From Bugula neritina (lineage: Eukaryota > Bryozoa > Gymnolaemata > Cheilostomatida > Bugulidae), in the NCBI GenBank assembly GCA_964035545.1, contig OZ037768.1:12606175-12670174 (forward strand): a DNA stretch of 64,000 nucleotides. Reading direction: 5' to 3'. The stretch's first letter is position 1; each line of letters begins with the position of its first letter. Position numbers and translations under genes: made by a program. Under the pieces are notes generated by a model, which saw only the letters and a list, made by a program, of their open reading frames with translations, made no database searches and had not been told where the DNA came from. Shown here one piece after another: positions 38,396-52,100 of this stretch.

Positions 38396-41300
38396 TGTGA
38401 CCTGGCACCACAAAACAAGGGATGTATATAAAATGTTGGAAACTCAATTATTACTATGGAGTGATAGAGCAGACTTTTTCGAACATTTTGCACTTTATTT
38501 GAAGTCTCTAGCATAAATAGAACTCGAGATATCAGTATTTAAAAACTTTAACGTTTTTAGAATTTCTAAATTACTGTTTCGAGAAAATCGCGTTTAAAGT
38601 TGGCAACTCTAGAATAAGTTGAGAATTATTTGTTTACAATTTACAAGCCTTAGCAACGGGTCTTTGTATAATAGGAATAGTGACAAATTTGGTATCAAAA
38701 TAATTGTGAAGATTTGGGCTTTCTGTTAAACGACATTTCATGCTGCCTCAACATAAAATTAGGTCAAATATGGCCGCCAAACTTTTCGTCTAATTTATTT
38801 GTCAATTTGCTTTTTACTTTGTTTAATGGTTGAAAGGTTTAACAATTTCAGCAAAGAAAAGGATGTTTCAGCAAGTTTGTTTGTTGAGATATTTAAATTA
38901 GGCATCCAAGTCAGCAGGAAATCATATAAAACAAAATGGCAGCTGCTTCCTCTTATACATTGAATATCTCCCTTTCCTCTAATATATTGTGTAATATATC
39001 AAACTGCAGCTATTGAGCTGTGCTGTTTCATAATTATTGCTTAATGAGTAGAACACTTATGAAAAAATTATTTGACTATTATGAGATCATGCGAGGTTCA
39101 TTTATGAATATCTTTATAATCTCTAACGGCAACTAAATTTAGCAATTGATTTGGCTGAGATGTTGAAAATATAAACATAAAATCAGCTATTAGAACTTTT
39201 GAGTTTTATTAGGCATTAATATTCACATTTAAAACATCAAATACATTATTTTAAAAAACCAATTAAATGCAGTAAAAAATCCAGCCTGGATACAACCATT
39301 ATGCTTGAATTAACTCTTATCAAGAAAAGAAAATTAGATAGCTTCTACGGTTTTTGCAAAGAAGGCACTTTTCATCTTTCTACTTCCTTGGTCTTCATAA
39401 TATGAGTTTACGGAGTATGGACACATAACATCATGTATGTGGCAAAAGCTTCATCACTATCATCAGCTGATTTTCTAGCAATTATAGATGCTGCTACTTG
39501 ACATCCATCCTGCCAATCTACCCACTTATTGTCTATTCCAGAGCTAAAAGTACAATGTTGACTTTTTTTAAATAACAAAAGGAAACGGTAGCTCGATTAG
39601 AAATTATACCCAGTTATATTATAAAAATTTAGTAGGCTAAACACTCTTGTGGTACTATTATGGCAACAGTTAATTGTGATCCTGCATTTTATCCACGTTT
39701 AAATTTATCGAATTAAACAGAACAATTTAAATAAAAAAAAATGCTTGATAATTTTCAAGCACATCATTAAAAGACTGCAAACCTTTTTTATGAATGAAAT
39801 AAGCAGAAGCCATAACCTTGCAAGCCAAAATTCGGAGTGTCTACATTAGAAGTATTAGATTGATAGGTAGTAGAGTTGTGTAGGTATAAGTCTTCACTCT
39901 AATGCCCTCGCAAGTCCACTTTCTAAAATGTACAGAATATCGGATTATTCTATATTAACATAGTATTATCAGTAAAATTATGCACTTGAATATCTAGCAT
40001 ATCTGCAATTGGCAATTTTGAAGCAATGTCTTTAGATAACTATTAACCACTCAGGCATTTAATTGAGTAAAAAAGCTAGCTTAGTGCAACTGAATCTATT
40101 AAAGACATTTACTATAAAATCGATTTGAATTCAATAAATTACTTTAAAATATGAATAAATTTTTGCTCATCTTATAATAAAATTTAAAAGTTTAGACTAT
40201 TTATGCATTCAGTTAGTGTTACTACTCACTAAATAAGACTAAAAGTAACTTACTAAAAAACTAAGTCAGTCAACTATAGAATCATCATGAACTCGCATTA
40301 ATATTTCATTATACTCATTTACATTTAGTCACATTTATCATTTCAATTTGGTTATAGGTGATGCTTTTATCAATATAAATATGATTATCAATTGAGTTTT
40401 GATAGTAACACTAACTGTAAGCTTGCATCATGTGATAAAGATCTTATCATTATATTTTAAATCAAACTTTGAGCTAATTTAAAAATTACAAAAGGAACCG
40501 GTAGTTTGACTAGTACTAGTAGGCCTAATGTTAATACGAATAGTAATAGTAATCAGTAACTGTATTGACAAAATCTAAGACAGAGGCTAAAAGTTACTAA
40601 GACTAAGAGTACGAGTAAGTCTAATGTAAATTGAAATATTAACTATAGAATAAATATGATGCTATCAGTATGAGTATAAAGTTTTAAGAGCAAAGGCGAA
40701 ACTCAGAGTCAGACTCAAATACTAATACAGTAATACTAATAAGTAATAAGTAATAGTAATGGTGAATTTATAATTATCAATTACTTATACTTATACTTAT
40801 AGTTTAAGTTATAGTTATACCATTAATATTATTAATGAGTTACATTGTCATTTGGTTTTACTACTAAATACCAGTATCAGTAAATCATGAATAATATTCA
40901 TCATGAATATCATTATGAGTAACCGTACCTCAAACTGTGAGTCATAGTGAGAGTCATTTAAATAGTTACTAGTACTAGTAGACTAGTAGTACTAGTAGTA
41001 TAGAATAGAATAGACTAAGACATACTGCTACTCCTACTCCTACTGCCCTAGTGATAGTATAAATATTAATAAATTGATAACTACAAATAATCCTGGCAAC
41101 AATTCTAAGTTAGTAGCGTAAATGATTGTTTTGAGTATAATTACCTGTATTGTTGTGGTTTTCAAGCTTGAACGCTAAAGATAAAGATTAAGTTCAGCAT
41201 TTATCACCAAAGGGCAAAACTGCTCAGTAACTTAAAAGCTAACTTTGGATGGAACACGATGAAAAACTAGAACTAGCCTTCGATTTTAAATATGATGCTT

Positions 41301-41663
41301 CTGAGAGTACGAAGAAAGAGGTGTAACATGAATTTATTTGATAAAAAATAAATTTGCAAGATCTCACGCTATGAAAATGACTAAAATTGTCTTCTTTCTT
41401 TAATTGATAACTTCGCAATTTTTTCATCATTTAAAAAATTGAAAGCCTTAGTTACCAACTTTAAATGCAATTTTAGAGCTGAAGGAATCATCAAATGCTT
41501 ACGAAAGTATGATTTTTGAAATCCTTGGATTTTTTTGCATTAGAAAAGTCTAAAATCTAAAAATTGAAAATTAATTTCAAATTTAAGTATTTCCAAAATA
41601 AAAAAACATTTTCTACACTTAATAAACGCCGCCACATCCCCGGTTTTGTCGCGACTGGTCACA
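38396..41663. mobile_element. TIR DNA transposon, 3.3 kb, inserted in copy 2
   Basis: The ends start TGTGACC and are imperfect inverted repeats over about 30 bases (shared TGTGACC, ACAAAAC, GGGATGT blocks), flanked by TA at 38,394-38,395 and 41,664-41,665. Copy 1 has the empty site, one TA at 18,479-18,480. The interior is AT-rich; a minus-strand open stretch near 39,405-39,545 is the only exon-like piece, and its product is not recognised. A decayed AGT/ACT-rich zone lies at 40,500-41,050. Non-autonomous or dead. Confidence 0.85.
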
Positions 41664-42644
41664 TATTATTCAAAACAGTAGAATATTGTATCATGATTAC
41701 TTGTTGCTTATGAGAGATTGTGACCAGTTATATAAACCAAGGCTTAGGGAATAAACTGAAAGACAAGGATTGAGTTTGGCAGGATAAACATACCTGACAA
41801 AAAGGTTAAGTTGAATTGAACAAAAATAGAAGCAGTGAAAAGCTGAACTAGTTCTGGTGTGTGATGTCACAGCAAATGAATTGACAAATTTTATTGGTCA
41901 AAACAGTGTTAGCCTATGCTATCACTTTGACAGGTTTTTCAAAATTTCCACATAGTCTTGCTTTGGCTTTGATTTTTAAGAATCGGAAAGTTCTGAAGTT
42001 GTCCCTACTTGATATAATATAACGGCTAAGTCTGAAGCATGGACTGCATTAGCTTACAAAATGTCATAGGAGGGACATAACTCCTACTATATACATAATA
42101 CCTGTTCAGTTGAGTTGGTAGATTAGAACTTTCTTCTCATCAGATCTGGGTACAATCAACATGTCTTATACACATGGAGATCAAATGATCTACTATCACT
42201 CTTAACAGTTGCCTCTTCTAGCATAGACATCTGTCTACCTACATTATAACAGGTTTACTATAGCCTAAATATAATATATATATCCAGAAATTGAAGGAAA
42301 ACATACACGCGCCTACAAATTGTTTTAATATATTTTAGTCTAGTGCTAACCACACTATATTCCAGGGTTGGGGTGAAATTAGTATTTTGTAATTGTAATT
42401 GGTTGTAATTATTCACATTTTTTCAAATAATTGAATGTAATTAATAATTGATGTGTAAAAATGTATATTTAATAACAATATCAGGAAACTCAAGCAAAAA
42501 ATTTGGCCCTACATTCTCTTCCATTTGCCCATAAAAGCATTTCACAATAACGTGAATTCATAGCAATTGCGACCATCACGTGGAAAAGTTGAGAAAAAAA
42601 ACAGTCATCAACTGATTTAACAAAGAGTTATGGGAAGGAATTAC
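41664..42644. other. Intron between B-box exon and downstream exons, copy 2
   Basis: Matches 18,480-19,461. Contains the TAATT-rich stretch (about 42,375-42,480) seen also at 19,190-19,300 and 45,880-46,480. No gene seen. Confidence 0.45.
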
Positions 42645-42801
42645 CTCATCATGTTTTCTACAAAATAGTTCACTGCAAACAGTGCAGTAGGTCACTGCTG
42701 GCACTTTCTCTATCCCTTTCTTTGTGCAGATGGCACATGTCACAGAGTTGTCCTCTACATCAGCAGAAGGCAGGCTTTCTATACTAACGTCAAATACTTC
42801 C
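42645..42801 (-). CDS. B-box zinc-finger exon, copy 2
   Basis: Same length, acceptor and donor as 19,462-19,618. One Cys before the first CxxC pair is Ser here (SVTC instead of CVTC). That residue is not part of the CAIC...CTVC...CRKH ligand set, so zinc binding should be unaffected. Same-strand position 6.4 kb upstream of the copy-2 ankyrin/ZU5 exons; the distance is larger than in copy 1 because of the transposon insertion. Confidence 0.65.
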
Positions 42802-43195
42802 CTGAAGAACAACACATAGGCTGAATAAAACTTCTGAAATGACTGTTCTGAATACATTACAATAGAGTGGCACTAGATACCTTTTTATAATTGTTAGAAA
42901 TATAAATATTGCTTAAATTTACTTGGCATGGACTCGATTTGTTTTATAATGACTATGCAATGTTTTGTTACTAGCTAAAATATATAATCTAATGTAAATG
43001 TGTTTCCAGCTGTCAATGTGCAGCACATGCTACCCAAGAATCACTATGCAAAAGTGTGAGTTCGTTTTAGATTACACATTTACCTGACTGCTAATTATAT
43101 TTTTAAACAATAAAGAAAATCACAATTTTCGAAAAATAAATTGCTTACAAATAAATGGTAGAATTAAATTTAAAGCTTAGTTGGTTAGTGGTAAT

Positions 43196-43560
43196 TATAA
43201 TATTAATACTAATAGCAATACCATTACTATTATTACTAGTAGTATTACTAATAGTAATACTAATGTTAGTAGTAGTAGCAGCAACATTAACAGTAACAGT
43301 AAGTGTAACACTAACAGTGGCACTAGTATACTAACAGTACTACTAGCACTACTACTTGTAGTAGTACTAGTAGTATTACTATTATATTAGTATTACTATT
43401 AGAAATTAGCAGTAACAGGAGTAGCAGTAGTCGTAGACGTAGTAGTATTAGTAATAGCAGTAACAGCAGCAGTACTACAACTACTACTACTAGTGATAAT
43501 AGTACTAGTACTAGTAGTAGTAGCAGTAGTAGTAGTAGCAGTAGTACTACCGTATCAGTA
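43196..43560. repeat. AGT/ACT trinucleotide array, copy 3
   Basis: Third copy, with the same extra central block as copy 2 and slightly different run lengths. Confidence 0.85.
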
Positions 43561-43759
43561 CTAGAGACTGAGGGTGAGACTGAGAGTAGACTGTAGTCGT
43601 AGAGTTAGAGTGTAACTCACTCTAACTGTAGAGTTGGACTTGGAGTACCCTTAGATGACGACATAGTTTTAGTCTAGTAGAAAACTAATTACTAAGCAGT
43701 AACTTACCAGCTATACATACTTATAGAGATAGCAATTACATTTACTGTGTCGATATAAC

Positions 43760-44400
43760 TACGTAAGGGTTGCAGAATTGCTTACAGTCACTATAATTAT
43801 TTAATAATCAGTTTGACTTGAAAGCAAAAATTAACGTTTATGTTTGCACGTGCTGGAAAGCTCTTTGCGTTTGTTGAGGGAGGATAACTCCGGTTGCTTC
43901 GAAATTACATGAATTATTTCTCATAGCTACATAAGTTACAACTATTGGATAAATTTGAGCACGATTAGCAAATTTTTAAAATATTCTATTTTAGGCTGAA
44001 TTTTGTGTTGTTTTCTTTTAGATTCCAGATATGTTTGCTGAGTTATGTTGGCTTTTTCTGTATGTGAATGCTTATACCAAGCAACTGTGACAAGACATGA
44101 CAATGACTCCAGCCAATCATCGCTATGAGAAATATGTAATGATGAAACAATCGGAGTTATCCTCCCTTAGTAAGCGCAAAAAGCTTTCCAGCATGTGCAA
44201 ACATAATTTTTGCTTGCGCATTTAACAGACGCTAGTTAAGACATCCAAGCGTAGAAATACATAAACAATGTAAATTTCAAAACAAAATCACTCAACCATA
44301 CACAACAACGACCTGATAAGCATAGCTTGCATTACGTGAAACAAATTTATAGTGGATAAAATGAATATATTATAAGTTTATCATATATAGTATCAATACA
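43760..44400. repeat. Fold-back repeat, copy 3
   Basis: Matches 660-1,340 with both arms present. Confidence 0.6.
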
Positions 44401-44844
44401 AAAAAAATATGTATATTTGCACTTGCATTAACTTTGCTTTATATTTCACTCAACCTTTTGCTTACCAAATTTATATTATAGGTTTTTACCTTGTATTAAT
44501 CTAATTCAACTGAGATATTATGTCTCTTAGAAATACTATATTAGTAGAATGTACTCGATTATCAGATAATACCACCTCAGGCTATTTATAGTCGCTAAAC
44601 ACCTCTGCCAACAAATCCACTATAATGCAACTCCTTGTATCACTGTTAGGTCATTAAACAACCAGCCATTAAGTTTTAGGCAAATTTTCTACTCCTGTAT
44701 CTTCATATATACAGGCTTCATAGGAAAAAAGCCAATATTTTAGGCACATATTGTCACTCACTCTTTCTCTTCTCACATGTTTAATGCTCAATAAAGCATA
44801 TTACAATAATACTACATATACTAATAACACAAGATTTTTTACAT

Positions 44845-45060
44845 TTTATTACATTGTTGGGCTAAGGACTTGTTTAAATGAGGCACAGGAGCAATTATGA
44901 CTGGATGCTCTTCCTAACATCACCAATGGCCTTTGTCGGGTTCGAACCCACAACTTCGTGTTTATAAAGCAAACGCTTAAACCCCTAGACCTGTGTGTGT
45001 AATAGTCCTTTCCATCAGGGGTTTCTCAGAGGAATAGTGACTATAAACTTGCGTGAGTAT
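44845..45060 (-). mobile_element. tRNA-derived SINE
   Basis: On the minus strand an A-box-like TCTAGGGGTTTAAGCG (44,974-44,989) is followed by a perfect B-box-type GGGTTCGAACCC (44,938-44,949). A GGAAGAGCATCCAGTC body block follows (about 44,902-44,917), of a type common in invertebrate SINEs. The long CA tract abuts the head side. Confidence 0.65.
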
Positions 45061-45066
45061 TTTTTA

Positions 45067-45879
<813 letters not shown>

Positions 45880-46480
45880 ATTAACTTAAAATGTCACCAA
45901 GTAGAAGAGTTAATTGGGCTAATATTATAATTTGTGATTGCAATTGGTTGTAATTATAACTATATTCTTTCAAGTAATTGAATATAATCTGTAATTGATG
46001 TATAAAAAGATAATTTTCATTGTTATAATTGTAACTAATTACATATCTAACGTAATTGATTATTACACTTACTTTATAATTACATGTCAATTACTTCAAA
46101 GTATTAAGTTTTTGAACATGTAATACTTTTCCTACTATGTCTTCTGCTAAATAACAACTATAGACAAGTTTAGATTTGTTCAACTTGGTATTGTATCATC
46201 CTATAAATTACTGTTTGGAACAATGGAGGTTCTCTACTGCCAAAATTGCTTGAGTATTTAAACCACAGAAGTGAGACTGTATATATAACTCTTATTTATT
46301 CTTTGTGAGAACAAAAGATATTGTAATTGCATGCCATAATTAATTAAATTACCATGTAATTGTGATTATAATTATTAATCACATCATTTTTAAATGTAAT
46401 TATAATTATAATTGTAATTGACAAGTTTCATGTAATTGTAATTGTTATTAATTACCTTCATGTAATTGACCCCTACCTTG
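45880..46480. repeat. TAATT-rich repeat
   Basis: Dense AATTGTAATTG-type motifs on both strands. Related shorter stretches start after a GGGGTGAAATTAG block at 19,195 and 42,370, and this copy ends in the inverted form ATGTAATTGACCCC. It may be a MITE whose ends are GGGGT/ACCCC; no target duplication was verified. Confidence 0.45.
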
Positions 46481-47082
46481 CCAAGTAGGGTATAGTGTAA
46501 TAATTTCAGTGAGATCAGAACTTAAACTTTTGCATTTTAAAACAGCACACTTTAGCTAAAAATAATTATTATATATTATTCATATGTGCTCTGTTAATCA
46601 AAAGGCTATATCGATTGCCTGCAGTCTCTTGACATATATAGAACAACTTTTTTGTACACAAAAACAAGAGCTCAGTAGAATGTATAAAGATATATGGTGA
46701 TGAGGCTGCAACTCAAGGAATTGCAATTAGATTGTTCTTCTTTGATAGAAATATAATAGTTTAAAGATTTCTTCTCAAACTTTACATGTGTACAGCTAAA
46801 CATGGGGCAGCGTCAACTTCACACAACTCATTAATAATGTTCAATCATCATAGTTTAATTGACTTCTGTGATTGTTGATGATGGCAGCTGAGTTAGGCCT
46901 CAGGCTATCAGCTGAATACTTAGTGCTAATACTCTACCATATAACTGTTATAACCCAACACCCTGATATGTTTGGCCTCCCCACCATCATTCTATTGTTA
47001 CAATGTAATTGTATTAATTTGTATTATGTGTATACTCTGTAACATATGTTATAGTAATTAGTGTACTTGGTTATATAATATT
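46481..47082. other. AT-rich DNA without a supported gene
   Basis: Nothing recognised. Confidence 0.45.
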
Positions 47083-47350
47083 TTGTGCCTAAGCATTACT
47101 TATGCTAATATAGTAGTACATTCTCTGGCTTATGGTTTGAAACCGATTAAAGATTATCTACCACTCGAAACTAATCCAAACTTCCTTATCTCAATATCTA
47201 TTTTTCCACAAACAATTACAATAACAATTACAAAACATTGGAATACTCACATAAACAGTGATGAAACTCTAAACCCTAGACTTCCAACCGGAAACCTTAA
47301 ACCTCTAACCTACAACCGTTGAACCTCCCATCTCACAAATCGAACCCAAA
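47083..47350. repeat. Dispersed repeat, left copy
   Basis: Close match to 57,003-57,275, on the other side of LTR element 1. The small open frame here is not kept in the second copy. Confidence 0.7.
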
Positions 47351-47639
47351 ACCCTATCCTCAAATTCAAACGATTACCTTTGTCGTCATTGCCTGTGCCA
47401 TTTTTACCTGTTCCATTTTTGCCTGACACCAGTGTAATCCTTATGCCATACATGCTCAATCAAGCTACGACCTCAGCAGGGGTCAGGTATGAGAATCAAT
47501 TCTTAAGCCATACTGGATGGACTGCTCTCATGTATTGATTGTTTGGTGTAAAATTAGCAGCACCAGCATTCCTACCTGAGTGTCATTTATCTGTCAATGA
47601 TTTTTCTTTGAGTTACTTTTTTTAAGAACTGAAGGATTC

Positions 47640-47792
47640 GCACTTACATTAACTTTGCTTTTTATTTCACCCAACCTTTTGCTTACCAAATTTAGATCAT
47701 AGTATTTCACCTTGTATTAATTTAATTCAACTGAGAGATGTTTCTTAGAAATACTATATTATAATAGAATGTACTCGATTATCAGATAATAC
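47640..47792. repeat. Tandem unit copy 3, fragment next to LTR element 1
   Basis: Matches 1,340-1,502 of copy 1 and stops exactly at the 5' LTR. Confidence 0.75.
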
Positions 47793-48202
47793 TGTGATAG
47801 ATTTTAGTAGTGCAATTCTTATTATGTTAATCGAAAAGGTTTACTCTATATTGTTTGTTATCTTGTGAGTTCGGCACTGTCGGAGTGTAACGATGGACAG
47901 CAGTGGCACCACTAGTAACCACCAATCAGGACAGTCACACTAATTGATAGCAGGTGGAGCTAGCTACTCGTAGTTGCAGTGCGCTGAGTAGCTAGCCGGC
48001 AGAGCAGCTTGGGACTTTATTTAGAGTAGTTGTGTATTAAAGCTCACTAATTATGTAATCGTTTTCTATTCATGTTAGCAGTAAATAACCTTCTTGTATT
48101 TGTGTAAATAATAAAGTGTCTCTTATCGTAAACAACCTGGTGCAGTGGCTTTGTCTAAGTTGACCCACACATAATAATAGTGAACTGGCAAAATTCACTA
48201 CA
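47793..48202 (+). repeat. 5' LTR of element 1
   Basis: 410 bases, TG...CA ends. Contains an 11-base perfect stem (GCTAGCTACTC 47,959-47,969 with GAGTAGCTAGC 47,986-47,996) and AATAAA at 48,110-48,115. Promoter activity is expected of an LTR but not shown. Confidence 0.92.
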
Positions 48203-48203
48203 C

Positions 48204-48221
48204 TGGTGGCAGCGTCGGATT
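48204..48221 (+). promoter_or_regulatory. Primer-binding site
   Basis: TGGTGGCAGCGTCGGATT starts two bases after the LTR. TGG at its start fits pairing with a tRNA 3' CCA end. The tRNA was not identified. Confidence 0.7.
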
Positions 48222-48337
48222 CCACTTAATACAAATGCCCCTAGCCAGGGAGTAAGATGGCCGACGAAGTCGTCGACGCGCCCCGACAGTAGCCAGCAGC
48301 AATAGAGGAAGATCACATAGGCGGCCCAGCGCTGCCT

Positions 48338-49126
48338 ATGGACAGGTACCACTTGCGGGCTCCCATCTTCTCAGGAGAAGAAGATGTGGAGCAATTCATC
48401 ACCGAGTTCAGTGATGTGGCGGACATCTGCGGATGGCCGAACAGGGTTACTCTGATCCAGCTGCGGTTGTGTCTGACAGGGCCGGCTAAACCCTATGGGA
48501 TAAGCCAGAATGTCGGTGACATATTTGAAGCAATACGAGCTAGGTTTGGATTAACCGCTCGAGATGCTCGCGTGCAACTGCAGAGTCTTAGGAGAAATCC
48601 TAAGACCAATCTGCGAGAGCACGCTACCGTAGTCGAACGACTGGCACAAGTTGCTTACAGCGACTTGCCTGCCGACGGTCGACAGAGCCTAGCACTGGAT
48701 GCATTCCTCCAGTCTATTAACAACCTCGGTCTGAAACAGCATCTGCTGGTGGCCGAAGTTGAGACTATGGAGAGAGCTCTAAGGCTTGGGAATGCCTATT
48801 TCCAAGCCGACAGTGCAAGTCGACCTGGTGCGACAGTGCAGCAAGTCGAGGCAGACGACGTGTCGACGTCGCCAACGAAGACAGCTGTACAGGTCGCAGC
48901 GGCAGCAGCAGACGAATCTAGCTTAACCACGAGCTTGATTCGAGAACTGCTAGCCGAGATCAGGCAACTGCGCCAGCAGGCGACAGCCGAGAGACCCAAG
49001 AGATCGTCGGTAGCTGTCGACGACAGGCGCAGCCCCGTATGCTGGGGCTGTGGTAGTGGTGGGCACTTCCTACGAAGTTGTCCCCGCGGCAGTGGGAGGC
49101 GGTTAAACAGCGACGGCCCACGGTAA
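48338..49126 (+). CDS. gag: Gag of element 1
   Basis: 262 codons from the ATG at 48,338. The N-terminal two thirds look like a helical retrotransposon gag (an FSGEEDVEQF start, then an LREHA-type region). The C-terminus has one CCHC zinc knuckle, C235-x2-C238-x4-H243-x4-C248, for RNA binding. An ATG in the same frame at 48,257 is separated by a single TAG at 48,290, so the original protein may have been 27 residues longer. Gag would form the cytoplasmic particle in which reverse transcription occurs. It overlaps pol by 49 bases, with a slippery site in the overlap. Confidence 0.85.
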   Translation: MDRYHLRAPIFSGEEDVEQFITEFSDVADICGWPNRVTLIQLRLCLTGPAKPYGISQNVGDIFEAIRARFGLTARDARVQLQSLRRNPKTNLREHATVVERLAQVAYSDLPADGRQSLALDAFLQSINNLGLKQHLLVAEVETMERALRLGNAYFQADSASRPGATVQQVEADDVSTSPTKTAVQVAAAAADESSLTTSLIRELLAEIRQLRQQATAERPKRSSVAVDDRRSPVCWGCGSGGHFLRSCPRGSGRRLNSDGPR

Positions 49127-52100
49127 CTTCCGCCTACCGTGGGCCCCAGTTTAACCCCCCAAGGCAGAGGCTACGGCCCCCACCCCACCGGGTGAGGAGG
49201 CCGCCTTCGCCAGAAAGGCAAGCCCCAAGGAGAGTGAGTCGGCCGCAAGGCCCACCAATACCTCCGGCTTGGGCACTCAAAAACCGCTTTGAAGGTTTGC
49301 TTGATGAGGGAGTGAACGACGAATGGGAGCACAACAGGGATTTTCCTCGGTTGCCCACACGAGCATCAGTCCGAGAATTCACTCGGCCGCCCGTGTGTGA
49401 GCGAGACCGAGACGTACCCTGCCCGCCCATGCAACGTCGACGACCCCCTCGCAACCGAAAAGCACAGGTGCATCCCCAACTCCATGCACATGAGGTGTCG
49501 CCTCAAGAGACAAACCGCTCAGTGAGCGCTCAGCCATATGGAAGCAGCTATTTCCTCCCCGGCAAAATTGCTGGTAAAGCTGCCACATTCCTGTTGGATA
49601 CTGGGTGCACCACAAATCTACTGAGTCGACGTCTCTTCGACACTCTCAGTGCCAGGGACAGGGCTAGCCTAGAACCATATGAAGGGGAGCACGGCACGTT
49701 GGCGGACGGGTCGTGTATTCCTTTCTATGGGGTAATCCAGTTGACTGGTAGAGTCCGTGATCAGATGATCAGTGAGACCTTCATCGTCAGTCAACTCAAG
49801 GAGGATGCCATCTTGGGCATGCCATTTCTGAAACGACACAGGTGCTACATATACTTTAGCAAGTCGGCAGTAGTGATGGCGGGGCGTGAGCTGGCCTGTG
49901 TCGACCGATTTGGCCGACCCTTGGTGGGGGGAGTGCAGGTGGTACAGCGCTGTACTGTACCTGGGCGCTCCCGGGCTACAGTTCGCTGCAGAGTGAACTG
50001 TAGGGAAATCTCCGAGCTCGGAGTGGTGGAAGGTGCACTGGGGGGCGTCCAGCTCGCTAACAGTCCGAATAGACTGGATGAGCGGGGGGAGTTCCTGGTC
50101 CAGTGCGTAAACCCTTTCACAGAGCCGGTAGAATTACCGGCTGGGTCTCTAGTAGGGAAGTTCCACTCCGTGCAAGAGGAGGATGTAGGGCCCGCGCTGG
50201 AAACAGCGGACGACGCCCAGGGAGTACCCACTAGAGACGGCAGGGGGCCGGTGCCTGAACACGTAGCAGAGTTGTACGAGGATGCCTGTGATAGCTGTGA
50301 GAGCAAGCGAGAACGCCTGGAGATGGCGCGGCTACTCTCTGAGTACAAGGACGTGTTCAGTTGCGGCGACCATGACATGGGTCTGACTAAGACTGTTCGT
50401 CATGAGATACCCCTGGTGGCGCGGACGGTGCCGATTCGGCAGCCGACCCGCCGATCAGGTCCTGAGAAGGAGAGAGAAGTGAGCCGTCAGGTGCAAGACC
50501 TTCTGAACCGGGACCTGATTGAGCTAGGCCATGGGGCCTGGAGTTCTCCAGTCGTCCTGGTTCGGAAAAAGGATGGTAGCTGGAGGTTTTGCGTTGACTA
50601 TCGCAGGCTGAACAGCGTGACCATCCAAGACGCTTACCCTCTCCCGAGGATCGATGAGTCGCTCGATGCCTTAGCTGGTAGCAAGTTCTTCAGCACGTTG
50701 GACTTGCTAAGCGGGTATTGGCAGGTGCCCCTGAGTTCTGAAGCACAGGACAAGGCCGCGTTTATAACGCGGGATAGGCTCTGGAAATGGAAGGTGTTGC
50801 CATTCGGACTTACGTCCACAACAGCCACCTTCCAGCGACTCATGGAGCAGGTCCTGAGTGGACTGCACTGGAAGACCTTGCTCATCTATCTCGATGATGT
50901 CATCGTCATCTCCCCCGACTTCGACACACATGTCAGTCGACTCAGGGAGGTGTTCGACAGACTCCGAGCTGCTAGCCTGAAGCTAAAACCCTCGAAGTGT
51001 GCGTTACTGCAACGCGAGGTCAAGTACCTGGGCCATGTAATTGGTCGAGACGGGGTCGCCACCGACCCCGAGAAGGTACGGGCTGTGAGGGACTGGGCCG
51101 TTCCTGTCGACCTCTCTGAATTGCGGGCGTTCCTGGGGCTGGTAGGGTACTATCGTCAGTACATACCAGACTTCGCCGGAATTGCACAGCCGTTAAATCG
51201 GCTGACCGCAAAGGGGGTGCGATGGCAGTGGACGCAGGCTGAGCAGAAGGCATTTGACCACCTGAAGGATCGTCTGGTGGAAGCACCCATCTTGGCGTAT
51301 CCTGACCCTGCGAAGGAGTACATTTTGGATACTGATGCCAGTAACCATAATGTGGGGGCTGTGCTATCGCAGGTCCAAGATGGTCGCGAGGTGGTGGTGG
51401 CTTACTATAGCAAGGCCCTGTCGGCGCCTGAGAAGAACTACTGTACAACCAGGAGGGAACTCTTGGCAGTAGTCAAGGCGGTCAAACACTTTAGACCATA
51501 TCTATATGGGCGCACATTCCGGCTTCAGACGGATCATGCGTCCCTGATATGGCTGTGTCGACGGGCAGAACCATCAAGCCAAGTGGCGCGCTGGCTAGAG
51601 ATCCTGGCAGAGTTTTCTTATCGGATCGAGCATCGACCCGGTAAGAAACACGGTAATGCAGACGGACTCAGCCGCCGCCAGGCAGATGGGTGTAAGCAAT
51701 GCCAGAATATCGAGCGCAGGGACGGTGGACCCCCTCGCTCGGACGTCGAAGCGCAGTTGGGGAAAGCGGGTGTGTACAGCTGGGAAGAAGGGCAACTCCT
51801 GTCCGAATCACCCAACAAAGCTGTTAACAACCTTCACGCAAACCCCACGTTGCTTCGGAACGTCAGAGAGCTATGTCGGCTCCAGTCTACGCTACCAGGA
51901 GTGGTAGCTGACCTAGTCCGGGCCAAGAAGGAGGGACGGCGGCCGAGTGAGGCCGAACAGCGAGTGAAGAGTACTGAGTTTAAGTACTTCTGTGACCGCT
52001 GGGACTCCCTCAGGTTCAACAGCGATGGGCTGCTAACGATCACGTTGGCAGCCGGCACCAATCGCAGTGAACGAGAGAGGGTAGTCTGCCCGTCAGCTCT

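Larger units (their letters stand above)
42992..44820. repeat. Tandem unit, copy 3, left fragment
   Basis: Matches 1 to about 1,770 and 19,809 to about 21,670: AGT/ACT array, fold-back repeat and AT-rich spacer. Homology stops near 44,820, where a SINE and a CA microsatellite begin. Short further pieces of the same unit follow at 47,640-47,792, 55,686-56,015 and 57,278-59,400, out of simple order. Confidence 0.85.
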
